Source of the DNA: a virus
DNA: 55,695 nt
Direction: 5' to 3' (one strand)
Virus record (IMG/VR): IMGVR_UViG_3300044691_000698
Location: 1-55,695 of that record
Position 1 is the stretch's first letter; each line of letters opens with the position of its first letter. Positions 7,299 through 15,578 of this stretch are shown here, in pieces. The notes beneath the pieces were generated by a model. The model saw nothing but the letters and a program-made list of their open reading frames with translations. It did no database searches and was not told the DNA's origin. A program made the translations under genes and the position numbers.

Positions 7299-7362
7299 GT
7301 GTTGATTATATGATGAAATTGTGTTGACTGGCTTACACAGGGTGTCATACCAGCTAGTTATT

Positions 7363-7551
7363 ATGGATATGCATTTGGTTGAGGAATGCAAAATATTAAA
7401 GGAGAGACTAAAGCGAGCAGAGGCTGCTGGTAACCGTCTGCGAGTCTTTGAATTGAAGCAGGAGTTGGAGTTTTTAGAGCGGAACTTTCCAGAGGAGTGC
7501 AAGGATGGACACGACGCTGAACGACCTAGTCCTACAGATAAACCAAGCTAA
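7363..7551 (+). CDS. Coiled-coil miniprotein (paralog 1)
   Basis: 62 residues from the ATG at 7363 (an upstream GTG in frame is less likely). The helix ECKILKERLKRAEAAGNRLR is followed by VFELKQELEFLERNF. Its heptad pattern is echoed by the next two ORFs. Its end overlaps the next gene by 47 bases. Unknown function. Confidence 0.5.
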   Translation: MDMHLVEECKILKERLKRAEAAGNRLRVFELKQELEFLERNFPEECKDGHDAERPSPTDKPS

Positions 7552-7669
7552 GCGTGATTATGAAAAATGGAAACGGTTGCGGGATCTTCGCAAAATGAGA
7601 GAGCTAACATCACAGTTGAAAAACTTTATTGCTACACTTGGTGGAGAAGATCCACCCAAAGCGGGGTAG
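7505..7669 (+). CDS. Coiled-coil miniprotein (paralog 2)
   Basis: 54 residues: MDTTLNDLVLQINQAKRDYE then KWKRLRDLRKMRELTSQLKN. Good ribosome site (GAGGAGTGCAAGG). Charged helix-loop-helix related in pattern to its neighbours. Unknown function. Confidence 0.55.
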   Translation: MDTTLNDLVLQINQAKRDYEKWKRLRDLRKMRELTSQLKNFIATLGGEDPPKAG

Positions 7670-7673
7670 GCAG

Positions 7674-7820
7674 TTGAAAGAACTAGATACATTAATGTGG
7701 AAAATAAACGAGATTAGGCTGAAGTATGAAAAGTATTCCAAGCTCGAGGATCTTGAAAAGCTACAGCATCTCAGAAAACAGCTCATTGATTTATTAAAAA
7801 AGCCTAAGACTCAATTATGA
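7674..7820 (+). CDS. Coiled-coil miniprotein (paralog 3)
   Basis: 48 residues from a TTG at 7674: LKELDTLMWKINEIRLKYEK then YSKLEDLEKLQHLRKQLIDL. Third of three similar helical miniproteins. Its 3' end overlaps the convergent integrase gene by 17 bases. Confidence 0.45.
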   Translation: MKELDTLMWKINEIRLKYEKYSKLEDLEKLQHLRKQLIDLLKKPKTQL

Positions 7821-8886
7821 GTTTTAAGGTTTCTTCATAATCTTTCTTGGTACGATCAGGTGATCGATGCCCCAGCCACGCGCTTATTTCATAAATACTT
7901 CTCTTTTTAGAACGCATCAAGGAAACAAAGCCCTTCCGTCCGCCGTACGTCTTGGCGCTAGGTTTGATATATTTTCTAATAGTTTGGTTCAACGGTCGAT
8001 CAAACCTGCCCGCTTCGATTAAGGCGGATGCCTTTTGCTGTTCGGGGAAAAGAACCGGAATCAGTTTCCATCTTTCCTCCTTCTTTAAGGAGATAAGTTT
8101 GGGTTGATAAATCATGAGAACTTTGTATCCATCCTGGGTAATAACCTTCCACGTTTTTTTATTTGATAATTGATCTATCTCGTGTGGTCGTAGCCCAAAC
8201 CAGATGGATACAAACAGCCAATTATACTGCTCTGGCGAGAAATCATCTTTGGAGTTTTCTAATTCGTCGGGTGTGATGGGCGCTGATTTGTTTCCATCAC
8301 TTTTCTCATAAAAGCTATCGGTTATTCGTTCTTTTGCGCGTCCACGAGGAACCGGAATAGGCAGATAAGGTTTCCCAGTCTTTTTCGCTAAAAAGAACCC
8401 CCACTTATTGATCATACTCAGAAGACGTTGAACATAATCGGCACTGAACCCTCTGTCAGTAAAGAGCTTATAAAAAACAGCAGGGAATTCGTTCCAATCT
8501 TCTAATGGAAGTTCAACCTTAACCAGAATTCTCCGGGTAGCACGCCATTGGTGGAGAACACGCTCGGTATCTTGATCGGCCGCTTTGAGGAGAAGTCTCT
8601 TTTCAAACTCAGAGGCGAAAGGTTCCGGCAGTCGAGACGAAAGCTCTAGATCTTCTGTTTTTAATCGAACTTGGATTTTTTGACGGCTTTTTTCGGCGTT
8701 CTTTAGTCTCTCAGTGGCTGACAGAGACTGCGCCCATGCTGTTGCCTCCAGTATAGTCATGTCTGGCTTGAAACCCAAAACAGCCCATTCGGTCTTAGGC
8801 ACGACCCGCTGCAGCCGGACCCCTTTTTCACGAATATCGAACACGAGGTTCCAGGAACGTTTGAATTTACGAACACTATAGGCCAT
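7804..8886 (-). CDS. int: Tyrosine recombinase / integrase
   Basis: 360 residues. The catalytic domain shows Arg in FGLRPHEIDQL (about 230), Lys in the beta hairpin YQPKLISL, box II as YGGRKGF (Arg about 317; the usual His of HxxR is Tyr), LGH with His about 340, and nucleophile Tyr about 350 in KKDYEE. It catalyses integration and excision at att sites. A 3' tRNA fragment suitable as attP lies about 100 bp upstream of its start. A shorter paralog with the same NWLF...GLRP...AGRKGF pattern is at 54413. Confidence 0.9.
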   Translation of the reverse strand: MAYSVRKFKRSWNLVFDIREKGVRLQRVVPKTEWAVLGFKPDMTILEATAWAQSLSATERLKNAEKSRQKIQVRLKTEDLELSSRLPEPFASEFEKRLLLKAADQDTERVLHQWRATRRILVKVELPLEDWNEFPAVFYKLFTDRGFSADYVQRLLSMINKWGFFLAKKTGKPYLPIPVPRGRAKERITDSFYEKSDGNKSAPITPDELENSKDDFSPEQYNWLFVSIWFGLRPHEIDQLSNKKTWKVITQDGYKVLMIYQPKLISLKKEERWKLIPVLFPEQQKASALIEAGRFDRPLNQTIRKYIKPSAKTYGGRKGFVSLMRSKKRSIYEISAWLGHRSPDRTKKDYEETLKLIIES

Positions 8887-8983
8887 ATCACTCTCCGTAT
8901 CGGCAGATTAGCGGCAAGTCCTATAGTGGTGACTTTTTACGTCACCAAAGTCGTCTAAGTTATTGATATTATTACAAACAGAT

Positions 8984-9030
8984 AGCCGACGACCGGACTT
9001 GAACCGGTGACGCAGTGTACTAGATTAGTG
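8984..9030 (-). other. attP: attP-like 3' end of a tRNA
   Basis: On the minus strand 9008-8992 is a canonical T-arm (ACCGG-TTCAAGT-CCGGT), followed directly by a 7-base acceptor strand CGTCGGC (8991-8985). Upstream sequence (to about 9030) could be variable arm and anticodon-stem remnant; length and acceptor sequence favour a Leu/Ser-class tRNA. No 5' half exists nearby, so this is not a working tRNA. A tRNA 3' end next to an integrase is the classic attP core, restoring the host tRNA on integration. Confidence 0.75.
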
Positions 9031-9052
9031 AAAAAAAACAAGTTTTTTATTC
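9030..9052 (-). terminator. Possible terminator of the FmdB-like gene
   Basis: On the minus strand AAAAAAC-tt-GTTTTTTTT directly follows the stop region. The stem is AT-only, so it is weak. Confidence 0.35.
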
Positions 9053-9316
9053 CTCGCCCTTTTTGCCTAGAAAGTTTGAACCTTTGTAAGGAACTACTTC
9101 CTTTGATCCGTCTTTCATTTTGAATTCAATATGTGCTCGTGAATATCCATCACGGCTCCAGTTAGAGCCGATTAACCGGAAGCTGCTTTTAGAAATCAGT
9201 TTTTGCATAGGAGTCTTACAAACTTCACAGGGTTCTTCGTTAGCCATCCTGCTGACGGGCTTCATAATCTCAGTCTGCGTTTGGCATTTCTCGCACGCAT
9301 ATTCATAAATAGGCAT
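9047..9316 (-). CDS. FmdB-like zinc ribbon protein
   Basis: 89 residues. MPIYEYACEKCQTQTE with CEVCKTPMQKLIS gives two CxxC knuckles, the FmdB/Zn-ribbon 8 regulatory family. These small proteins bind zinc and may act in transcription or as protein adaptors. Strong AGGAAGGAG ribosome site. Promoter lies in the operator-2 gap, shared divergently with 9393. Alone between attP and the operator, it could be expressed in lysogeny. Confidence 0.8.
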   Translation of the reverse strand: MPIYEYACEKCQTQTEIMKPVSRMANEEPCEVCKTPMQKLISKSSFRLIGSNWSRDGYSRAHIEFKMKDGSKEVVPYKGSNFLGKKGEE

Positions 9317-9338
9317 TTCAACTCCTTCCTGTTAGTAT

Positions 9339-9377
9339 ATTATAGTTGCAATAATATTGCAAATTCAATAATTATCA
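9339..9377. promoter_or_regulatory. Operator site 2 (ATTG-N6-CAAT dyads)
   Basis: ATTA-tagttg-CAAT-aat-ATTG-caaatt-CAAT-aatt-ATCA in a divergent gap. A + promoter TTGCAA (9357-9362)-17-TATACT (9380-9385) and minus boxes TTGAAT/TATAAT overlap it. Confidence 0.75.
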
Positions 9378-9392
9378 GCTATACTACAAGGA

Positions 9393-9929
9393 ATGAAGAC
9401 GTATGCTGGAGATTTAATGGAAGGTCCGGAAGGTCAAACGCACGTTGGCTGTGTCATCTTCAAGCGCAGATTTGAAAATAGAAAAAAGTCTACAGAGCCT
9501 GTTTTAAAAACAGATAGAAAGGCAAAGACGGCTGCAAGCATGTGTATTGTGGCTAACTGTTTAGACGAGGTAGCGTACAAAAAACGATGTCACAAGCACG
9601 CAGAAAAGACCAAACCGTCTACCAAGAAAGCTGCCAGGACATATATAGACTACGACTATATAGGCGCCTTGTCCTTCGAACATAGAAATTGGTTATGCCA
9701 ATTTACCGAGTCCTACTACCACAACCAGCCGGTTTCTCTGACAGTTTCGAAGGTGATGAAGTTACTGGACTACGGGGCTGACAATGCAAGAAGGCGTTGT
9801 GTTGAACTAACACTTTGTTCCAGCGTTGACCCAATCAACAGCAAATTAACCCACGTACCGCGCGAGTTTTACGTTAGGCTTTTCGATTTTTTCTCTCCCA
9901 TTGATCGGCGGTTATATGCCCGGCGCTAA
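9393..9929 (+). CDS. Zinc-knuckle protein A (possible late regulator)
   Basis: 178 residues, paralogous to the next gene. Shared segments are GDLMEGxEGQTHVGCVI, the knuckle CIVANC...KRCHKH, YIDYDYIGAL, and DNARRRCVELT near the C-terminus. The N-terminal CLYC of the paralog is replaced by KTYA, so the first zinc site is lost. TATACT ends 7 bases before the ATG, suggesting a leaderless or near-leaderless mRNA under operator 2. Lying just before the late module, a transcription role is plausible but unproven. Confidence 0.7.
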   Translation: MKTYAGDLMEGPEGQTHVGCVIFKRRFENRKKSTEPVLKTDRKAKTAASMCIVANCLDEVAYKKRCHKHAEKTKPSTKKAARTYIDYDYIGALSFEHRNWLCQFTESYYHNQPVSLTVSKVMKLLDYGADNARRRCVELTLCSSVDPINSKLTHVPREFYVRLFDFFSPIDRRLYARR

Positions 9930-10458
9930 GTATTCAAGTTGTTTGTATTGTGGTGATTTAATGGAAGGCGGTGAAGGACAGACACACGTTGGTTGCGTAA
10001 TCATAAAGCGAAAGCTGGAAAATAAAGAGCCTCCTGAAAAAACTTCAGTTTTCAAGACCATGAAAATTGCTCAGGCCGAAAAGGAACGCTGTGTTGTCAA
10101 AGACTGCAAGTTTAAAATAGAGTTGAAATTATCCCAAAAAAGATGCCCACACCATGCAGCTAAAGCAGTGAGAGCCTCCGCTTCTGCGGCAAGATCATAC
10201 GTAGACTATGACTATCTGTCGAAGCTAGATGCTAAGGAAAAAGCGTTCTTACATTTATTTACTAAAGACCACTATTATGGCCAAACAGCTAAAGTATTTA
10301 AGATAACTAAAAAGGAACGCAGAGTTATCTATACTGCGGATCACAGCAGACGCAGATGTGTAGATTTAACAATGACAACACCCCTTACCGAACGTGCGAC
10401 TCCTAATCCAGAAGACGGGTTAATAGCCTTAATTGATGCTAAATATAAAAAACCTTAA
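9916..10458 (+). CDS. Zinc-knuckle protein B (paralog of A)
   Basis: 180 residues from the ATG at 9916, overlapping gene A by 14 bases. N-terminal C2HC finger CLYCGDLMEGGEGQTHVGC, second knuckle CVVKDC...RCPHH, then SYVDYDYLSKL, a Tyr-rich FTKDHYYGQ segment, and ADHSRRRCVDLT. The invariant DYDY and RRRCV blocks in both copies argue for a conserved functional core. No named family recognised. Last gene before the late region. Confidence 0.7.
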   Translation: MPGAKYSSCLYCGDLMEGGEGQTHVGCVIIKRKLENKEPPEKTSVFKTMKIAQAEKERCVVKDCKFKIELKLSQKRCPHHAAKAVRASASAARSYVDYDYLSKLDAKEKAFLHLFTKDHYYGQTAKVFKITKKERRVIYTADHSRRRCVDLTMTTPLTERATPNPEDGLIALIDAKYKKP

Positions 10459-10635
10459 ACCGGTACTTTTGCTGTCTATTGGGTGGATGAGAAGTAGTCG
10501 AAGTCAAGAGTCGACACTAATTTAATTATACAAATGGGCTTTCAGAACCTCGCTTCCTTCTAATCCCTCAAAGAACCTTACTCCGTAACGGAATAGGTTC
10601 ACGCAAACCAGAACTAACCTCGAAAGAGAAGGCTC
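10459..10635 (+). promoter_or_regulatory. Leader of late module with hairpin
   Basis: 177 bp before the first late gene. A hairpin at 10573-10600 has stems GAACCT/AGGTTC and TCCGT/ACGGA. TATACA near 10530 is a weak -10 candidate without a clear -35. No ATTG-N6-CAAT operator is present, fitting separate late control. Confidence 0.4.
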
Positions 10636-10911
10636 ATGGAACTCAATGAATTAGACAGCGTCAAAAGTGATCTCCTAGCTGTTGAACACTCTAAGAAAGT
10701 TATCCAAAACACCATTGGCTTCTTAGGCGATGCTAACTTTGCCGGACGACACGCGCCGGATTTAGCTGAGGCGCTTAAATGGTTAAAGGATGTCCTCGCA
10801 CAAGCTGACGACGCACAATACAAGTTGCTGATACGTAAGGCTGAGTTAAGTGGGACTGATTTATTCGGCAGGGATCTTCCAACCGGGGAAGGCGTCTCAA
10901 ATGCTAAATAA
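10636..10911 (+). CDS. Unknown late protein, helical
   Basis: 91 residues, mostly helical and acidic (ELNELDSVKSDLLAVEHSKK..WLKDVLAQADDAQYKLL). First gene of the late operon, with GAGAAGG before the ATG. Not recognised; position next to the terminase suggests a packaging or virion-associated role. Confidence 0.65.
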   Translation: MELNELDSVKSDLLAVEHSKKVIQNTIGFLGDANFAGRHAPDLAEALKWLKDVLAQADDAQYKLLIRKAELSGTDLFGRDLPTGEGVSNAK

Positions 10912-11107
10912 TGCTTTTGATACTATTGCCGATTCGATTGAAGATGCGCCTGTTATCACTACTTTTGGCTTAGTTAAAGTGCAGGGTGAATACGCACTTG
11001 CTCGGATTACTACTAAGGGCGCTGAGATTCTAGATCAGAAAATCACTCGTGGAGATAAAGCCGATCCTGAATTTATGAAATTCCTGGTGGATCGCAGTGA
11101 TTACTAA
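10901..11107 (+). CDS. Unknown small late protein
   Basis: 68 residues from the ATG at 10901 (MLNNAFDTIADSIEDAPVIT), overlapping the previous gene by 11 bases. No domain recognised. Confidence 0.6.
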   Translation: MLNNAFDTIADSIEDAPVITTFGLVKVQGEYALARITTKGAEILDQKITRGDKADPEFMKFLVDRSDY

Positions 11108-11435
11108 AATCCTTTCATTCCTGAGAATAACGGACAGCAAATCACAGTTATCGCTAACTAACATTGCTGTTATTACGTTGGTCACTAAAGTTTTAACCTC
11201 GCCCCACCCAACAGCTGGAGATTTAGTCGCACTTGCTGTTGTTGTCGCTAACTACATTGGTAAAAAGATTATCGATTATCACCAATCTAAGATTCAAGCG
11301 CCTGACTATAATGTGCAAGCGCTGTCTGATTCGGTGAAAGCTCTTGAACTTAAAGTAGAAGACCAAAAAAATAAAATTAGCTCTCTCAGCATGGCAACGG
11401 GAATGCGATCCTCCAAGCCTGGTGTTTTTGGGTGA
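11097..11435 (+). CDS. Membrane-associated late protein
   Basis: 112 residues, GTG start. Two hydrophobic segments (about 22-34 and 42-56) followed by a coiled coil (KALELKVEDQKNKISSL). Holin-like topology is possible, yet it sits before the terminase genes. Unassigned. Confidence 0.6.
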   Translation: MITKILSFLRITDSKSQLSLTNIAVITLVTKVLTSPHPTAGDLVALAVVVANYIGKKIIDYHQSKIQAPDYNVQALSDSVKALELKVEDQKNKISSLSMATGMRSSKPGVFG

Positions 11436-11767
11436 TCCCTGAAACGAAAAATTTACCCGCTCCTGGAAAGAACAAAAAGCTAGTTCTTGAAGTTCGCAAA
11501 TCTCTAAACAAAGCTAAGTTTTCGCCAGTTTCAATTTTAGTGAACCAAGTCTTTCCGGTGCTGGAACCAAAAGAACAAGCGCGAGTTTGTTTAGAACTCA
11601 TTTCATATCTATTTCCAAAACCCACCGCAGCTGCGACGACTAAAAAATCAAAAGTAACAAAAGTTACAATAAACAATCAGCAAGTAGCAAATCACGCCAA
11701 TATAAAAACTTCAACAGGCCTGTCGCAAGCACAGCTCGATCAACTCGAAAAACTAGCCTCAGAATAA
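11432..11767 (+). CDS. Terminase small subunit (probable)
   Basis: 111 residues, GTG start overlapping the previous stop. The segment SPVSILVNQVFPVLEPKEQA..CLELISYLFPKP matches the pattern of small terminase-like proteins (a helical region ending in YLxPKP). It is directly upstream of TerL. It would bind phage DNA at the packaging start and hand it to TerL. Confidence 0.65.
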   Translation: MIPETKNLPAPGKNKKLVLEVRKSLNKAKFSPVSILVNQVFPVLEPKEQARVCLELISYLFPKPTAAATTKKSKVTKVTINNQQVANHANIKTSTGLSQAQLDQLEKLASE

Positions 11768-11774
11768 AAATTAA

Positions 11775-13181
11775 ATGAACAAATCGGTTTCTAAAGAAGA
11801 AGCCCGCATTGCCATGTGGCGTGCCGGGAATCTCAATTACAAGTTGCATCCAGCGCAAAAGAAGATGCGCGCTAACTTTGCATCATCTACTGGCCGTATC
11901 TATACACTCAATTGTGCCCGCCAGCTGGGCAAGTCGTTTTTTCTTTGTACGCTTGCGATCGAAACAGCGCTCAAAACTCCTTACTCCAGGGTAGCTTTTT
12001 GTGCTCCTACGAGCCGCATGACTAGGCAAATTATTATTCCCGCTTTTAGAGAAATTCTAAAAGACTGTCCGGAAGACATTCGTCCAGTGTGGTTTGCCCA
12101 AGAACAGCGCTTCGTTTTCCAGAATGGCAGCGTAATTGACGTAGCTGGATCTGAGAGTGGAAACGCCGATCGGTTGCGTGGAACAAAAGCCGATTTAGCT
12201 GTGATCGATGAAGCCGCTTTTATTTCGGATCTTGAATACGTCACTAAAGATGTAATGGCGCCGATGTTATTAACAACGCGGGGCCGGATATTAATGGCTA
12301 GCACGCCTTCGCCGATGCCAAGACATCCGTTTGAAACATATTGTTTGAAGGCAATCGAAACTGGAAACTATTCTCACTTTACGATCAACGATAATCCGAT
12401 GATCGCTAAGAACGAAATCGCCGAATGGTGCGATCTGGCAGGAGGAGTTGAAAGCACGACCTGGCGCAGAGAATACTTGGCGGAGTTCGTAGTTGAAGCT
12501 GAGCTTGTAGTAATTCCCGAATTCACAGCTGAAAAGCAAGCCAAAGCTGTACGGGAATACGACCGACCAACGCATTTTGATTCTTATGTTTCACTGGATC
12601 CTGGCGGACGCGATTTAACTGCCTCGCTATTTGGCTATTATGATTTCATCAACAATAAATACATTATTGAAGATGAAGTAGTTCTTGAAAATTCCAGAAC
12701 GGATATTCTGGCAACAGCCATAAAAGCTAAAGAGAATGAGTTATGGCTAGAGAAAAAACCCTATTTTCGAGTTTGTGATGCAGACCCAACTCTGATTAAC
12801 GATTTGGATGATATTTATGGATTGCGATTCATAACTACTGATCGCGATAACAAAGAAGCTTGCATCAATGATCTTCGCGTAATTATCCAGCAAGACCGAT
12901 TAGTCATAAGTCCAAAATGCAAAATACTAATCTCCCATCTAAGAAGCGCAATCTGGGACGCCAAGAGAGAAAAGTTCGCACGTATAACAGGCTTTGGTCA
13001 CTTCGATACGATTGATGCGCTTATCTATTTTATTAGGAATGTGCGCAAGGGCCATAACCCATTTCCAATAGATCAAGGACTGCGCGGGCCGAATGTCCAT
13101 ACATGGGACATTGAGCGCCCCAAAACCCCAACAGCCAAAATCTTCGAACGCATGTTCCTGCCTCCGAAAATATCTAAGTAG
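11775..13181 (+). CDS. terL: Terminase large subunit
   Basis: 468 residues. ATPase: Walker A-like ARQLGKS (48-54), Walker B LAVIDEAA (141-148), coupling motif around STPSP (177-181). RNase H-like nuclease: D275 in SLDPGG, D335/D337 in CDADPT, and HFDTIDALIY near the C-terminus. It pumps DNA into the prohead through the portal and cuts the concatemer. The gene order TerS-TerL-portal is standard. Confidence 0.95.
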   Translation: MNKSVSKEEARIAMWRAGNLNYKLHPAQKKMRANFASSTGRIYTLNCARQLGKSFFLCTLAIETALKTPYSRVAFCAPTSRMTRQIIIPAFREILKDCPEDIRPVWFAQEQRFVFQNGSVIDVAGSESGNADRLRGTKADLAVIDEAAFISDLEYVTKDVMAPMLLTTRGRILMASTPSPMPRHPFETYCLKAIETGNYSHFTINDNPMIAKNEIAEWCDLAGGVESTTWRREYLAEFVVEAELVVIPEFTAEKQAKAVREYDRPTHFDSYVSLDPGGRDLTASLFGYYDFINNKYIIEDEVVLENSRTDILATAIKAKENELWLEKKPYFRVCDADPTLINDLDDIYGLRFITTDRDNKEACINDLRVIIQQDRLVISPKCKILISHLRSAIWDAKREKFARITGFGHFDTIDALIYFIRNVRKGHNPFPIDQGLRGPNVHTWDIERPKTPTAKIFERMFLPPKISK

Positions 13182-13208
13182 TTCCCTCCTCCTTAAAGGT
13201 TTCAAAGA

Positions 13209-15308
13209 ATGAATGATAAAAAAACATATTGGGCAACATTACCATCAGACGAAATAGCGTCAGAGATTGTTGATCGTGTTGATAAGTACATGAAGTTCCT
13301 TGAATCATCGGGACTTTTGGCAATCTATCGAAAATCCTACAATGCATATTTTGGCGGAACGCCGAATGATTATTTTCAAAACAGTTCTTCAGTAGGCAGC
13401 GCAGGCGAGCAAGGCGAGCTGTCGATGTTGACTGTGAATCATTATAGAAATTTGATTCAGCATCTTCTAGTCATGACAACTTCGTCCAGACCAGCTCTGA
13501 ATAGCCAAGCTTCCAACACGGACATGAAGTCCAAAGCGCAAACTATACTGGCTAATGGAATTTTAGATTATTACATGCGCGATAAGCGCTTAGAGCGGTT
13601 TTGGAAAACGGCCTGTGAACATTCTCTCGTATTAGGAGAAGGCTATGTTGATATGGAATGGGATACATCGCTTGGACAACAATACGGCGTTGATCCTGCT
13701 AGTTCCAGAGTCGTTAAAGAAGGTGACATCAAATATACCAATCCGATTGGTCCTCTCGATGTAGTGCGTGATATTCACTCTAAGGAATACTCAGTATCAA
13801 GTTGGAAAATTGTACTCTATACAGCGAATAAATTTGATCTTGCTGCGAAATATCCAGAACTAGCGGACAAAATATTAGCTACTTCAACTAGTCTTGCAGA
13901 ACAAACCCGATGGTCAGTTGGCGGAACAATGGGAATGGGAACCGGCGATCTCGTTACTGTGAAGAAGCTGTATCATCCTATGACAGACAGCGTTCCGAAT
14001 GGTCGCCTGACGCTAGTTTTAGATAGCGATACTGTTTTATTTGATGGTCCATTGCCTTATACGAACTTACCGCAAGGTGTTCCGCTATACCGAATTGTTC
14101 CTGGTGATTTTGTAGGAACTCCGTTTGGGTACGCCTCCAGCTGGGATATTCTTGGGCTCAGTGATGTTCATAATTCACTCTATTCTACCGTCGTCACAAA
14201 CCAGACAAGCTTTGGTGTACAGAACGTAACAGTTCCTAAAGGCCATGACGTCAGTTACCAACAGCTTACTGGTGGACTCAATTTAATCGAATACGATTCA
14301 AAATTAGGCAAGCCTGAAAGTTTAAACTTAACACACACACCTCCTGAAATATTCAGCTTTATCGAAAAGATTGAAAAAACTGAATCACTCTTAATGGGAA
14401 TCAACGACGTAGTTCGTGGAGATCCACAAGCATCCTTAAAGTCAGGTTCCGCATTGGCACTAGTTGCATCGCAGTCCATTCAGTTTAATTCCGGTTTACA
14501 GGCTTCCTATATATCGCTGTTGGAAGACGTCGGAACCGCGACCATTCGAATGTTGCAGACTTTTGCGAATACAAAGCGCGTTGCATCTATTGCAGGCAAA
14601 TCAAAACGATTCATGCTCAAGGAATTCAGCAATGATGATATTGCGCAGATTAATCGTGTTGTCATTGATGTTACAAACCCACTTAGTCGTACTGTTTCCG
14701 GTCGTCTCGAAATGGCTAAGGATTTGCTGCAAATTCCTGGTTTGATCAAACATCCAGATCAATATTTTCAAGTTATTTCAACGGGAACTTACGAACCTCT
14801 CATTCAAGATCAAGAAACAGAATTACTAACGATCGACTCAGAAAACGAAATGATGCAGGATGGAGAAAACCCTCCTGTGATGATTACTGACGATCATGCG
14901 CTTCACGTTCGCGAACATAAAGCTGTTGTTTCTATGCCGGATTCGCGTAACGATCCTCGCGTTCTAAAAGCCGCGACTGACCACATACAGCAACATATTA
15001 ATTTATTAACAACTACTGATCCACGAGTTCTTATCTTAACAGGACAGACGCCGTTACCTCCGCCGCCTCAACCCGGTCCCCCACCACCACAAGGCGGCCC
15101 CGGGGCACCTCCTCCACAAGGTCCTCCACCCCACCAACAGCATCCTCCAATGAACAACATGCCCAATCATGCGCCTGGTCCAACGCTCAACCCCGCAGCT
15201 GGAACCATTGGAGAGCAAGCCGGCAACGTGAAGCCGCCAAACATGCCCACCAATCCTTTAACGAAACAACCTTTCAATAACGCCACTGGCGGCCTTCCTC
15301 AGAAATAA
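13209..15308 (+). CDS. Portal protein
   Basis: 699 residues, in the size range of podovirus-type portals. It directly follows TerL, and its long mixed alpha/beta core is followed by a Pro/Gly/Gln-rich C-terminal tail (about 615-690: PPPQPGPPPPQGG). The dodecameric portal forms the vertex for packaging and tail attachment. The function rests on position and length, plus recognisable wing/stem-like segments (TTSSRPALNSQ, NDVVRGDPQAS). Confidence 0.88.
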   Translation: MNDKKTYWATLPSDEIASEIVDRVDKYMKFLESSGLLAIYRKSYNAYFGGTPNDYFQNSSSVGSAGEQGELSMLTVNHYRNLIQHLLVMTTSSRPALNSQASNTDMKSKAQTILANGILDYYMRDKRLERFWKTACEHSLVLGEGYVDMEWDTSLGQQYGVDPASSRVVKEGDIKYTNPIGPLDVVRDIHSKEYSVSSWKIVLYTANKFDLAAKYPELADKILATSTSLAEQTRWSVGGTMGMGTGDLVTVKKLYHPMTDSVPNGRLTLVLDSDTVLFDGPLPYTNLPQGVPLYRIVPGDFVGTPFGYASSWDILGLSDVHNSLYSTVVTNQTSFGVQNVTVPKGHDVSYQQLTGGLNLIEYDSKLGKPESLNLTHTPPEIFSFIEKIEKTESLLMGINDVVRGDPQASLKSGSALALVASQSIQFNSGLQASYISLLEDVGTATIRMLQTFANTKRVASIAGKSKRFMLKEFSNDDIAQINRVVIDVTNPLSRTVSGRLEMAKDLLQIPGLIKHPDQYFQVISTGTYEPLIQDQETELLTIDSENEMMQDGENPPVMITDDHALHVREHKAVVSMPDSRNDPRVLKAATDHIQQHINLLTTTDPRVLILTGQTPLPPPPQPGPPPPQGGPGAPPPQGPPPHQQHPPMNNMPNHAPGPTLNPAAGTIGEQAGNVKPPNMPTNPLTKQPFNNATGGLPQK

Positions 15309-15320
15309 GGAAATCCTTTT

Positions 15321-15575
15321 ATGTCCATGTCACTATTAGATGCAAATCAGACGCTGCGATCTTCGTACGACGATACGACTAGTACATTCAAAATGCAGCT
15401 GCTGAATAATTTTGTTCCAGCGCTTTACGATACCGTAAGCCAAACAGCACCAAATTCCACCACAGATGTTTTTACCTTCAAAACAGGCGGAACCAGCGGA
15501 ACCACTGTAGCGACAATTACGATTGTATATACGGACACCACAAAAGCGACCATGTCGACTGCAGTTAGGACGTAA
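15321..15575 (+). CDS. Small virion protein, beta-rich
   Basis: 84 residues, Thr/Ser-rich with a repetitive beta pattern (FTFKTGGTSGTTVATITIVY). Lies between portal and a lectin-like protein. Probably a minor structural or decoration protein. Confidence 0.6.
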   Translation: MSMSLLDANQTLRSSYDDTTSTFKMQLLNNFVPALYDTVSQTAPNSTTDVFTFKTGGTSGTTVATITIVYTDTTKATMSTAVRT

Positions 15576-15578
15576 TTC

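Noticed and set aside
7321-7362. GTG-initiated extension of the 7363 gene
   Set aside because: Would lie in the divergent promoter region and lacks a ribosome site.
8984-9030. Functional tRNA gene
   Set aside because: Only the T-arm and 3' acceptor strand are present; no D-arm or 5' acceptor.
11981-12304. 107-residue minus ORF
   Set aside because: Shadow of the terminase ATPase domain; no start signal.
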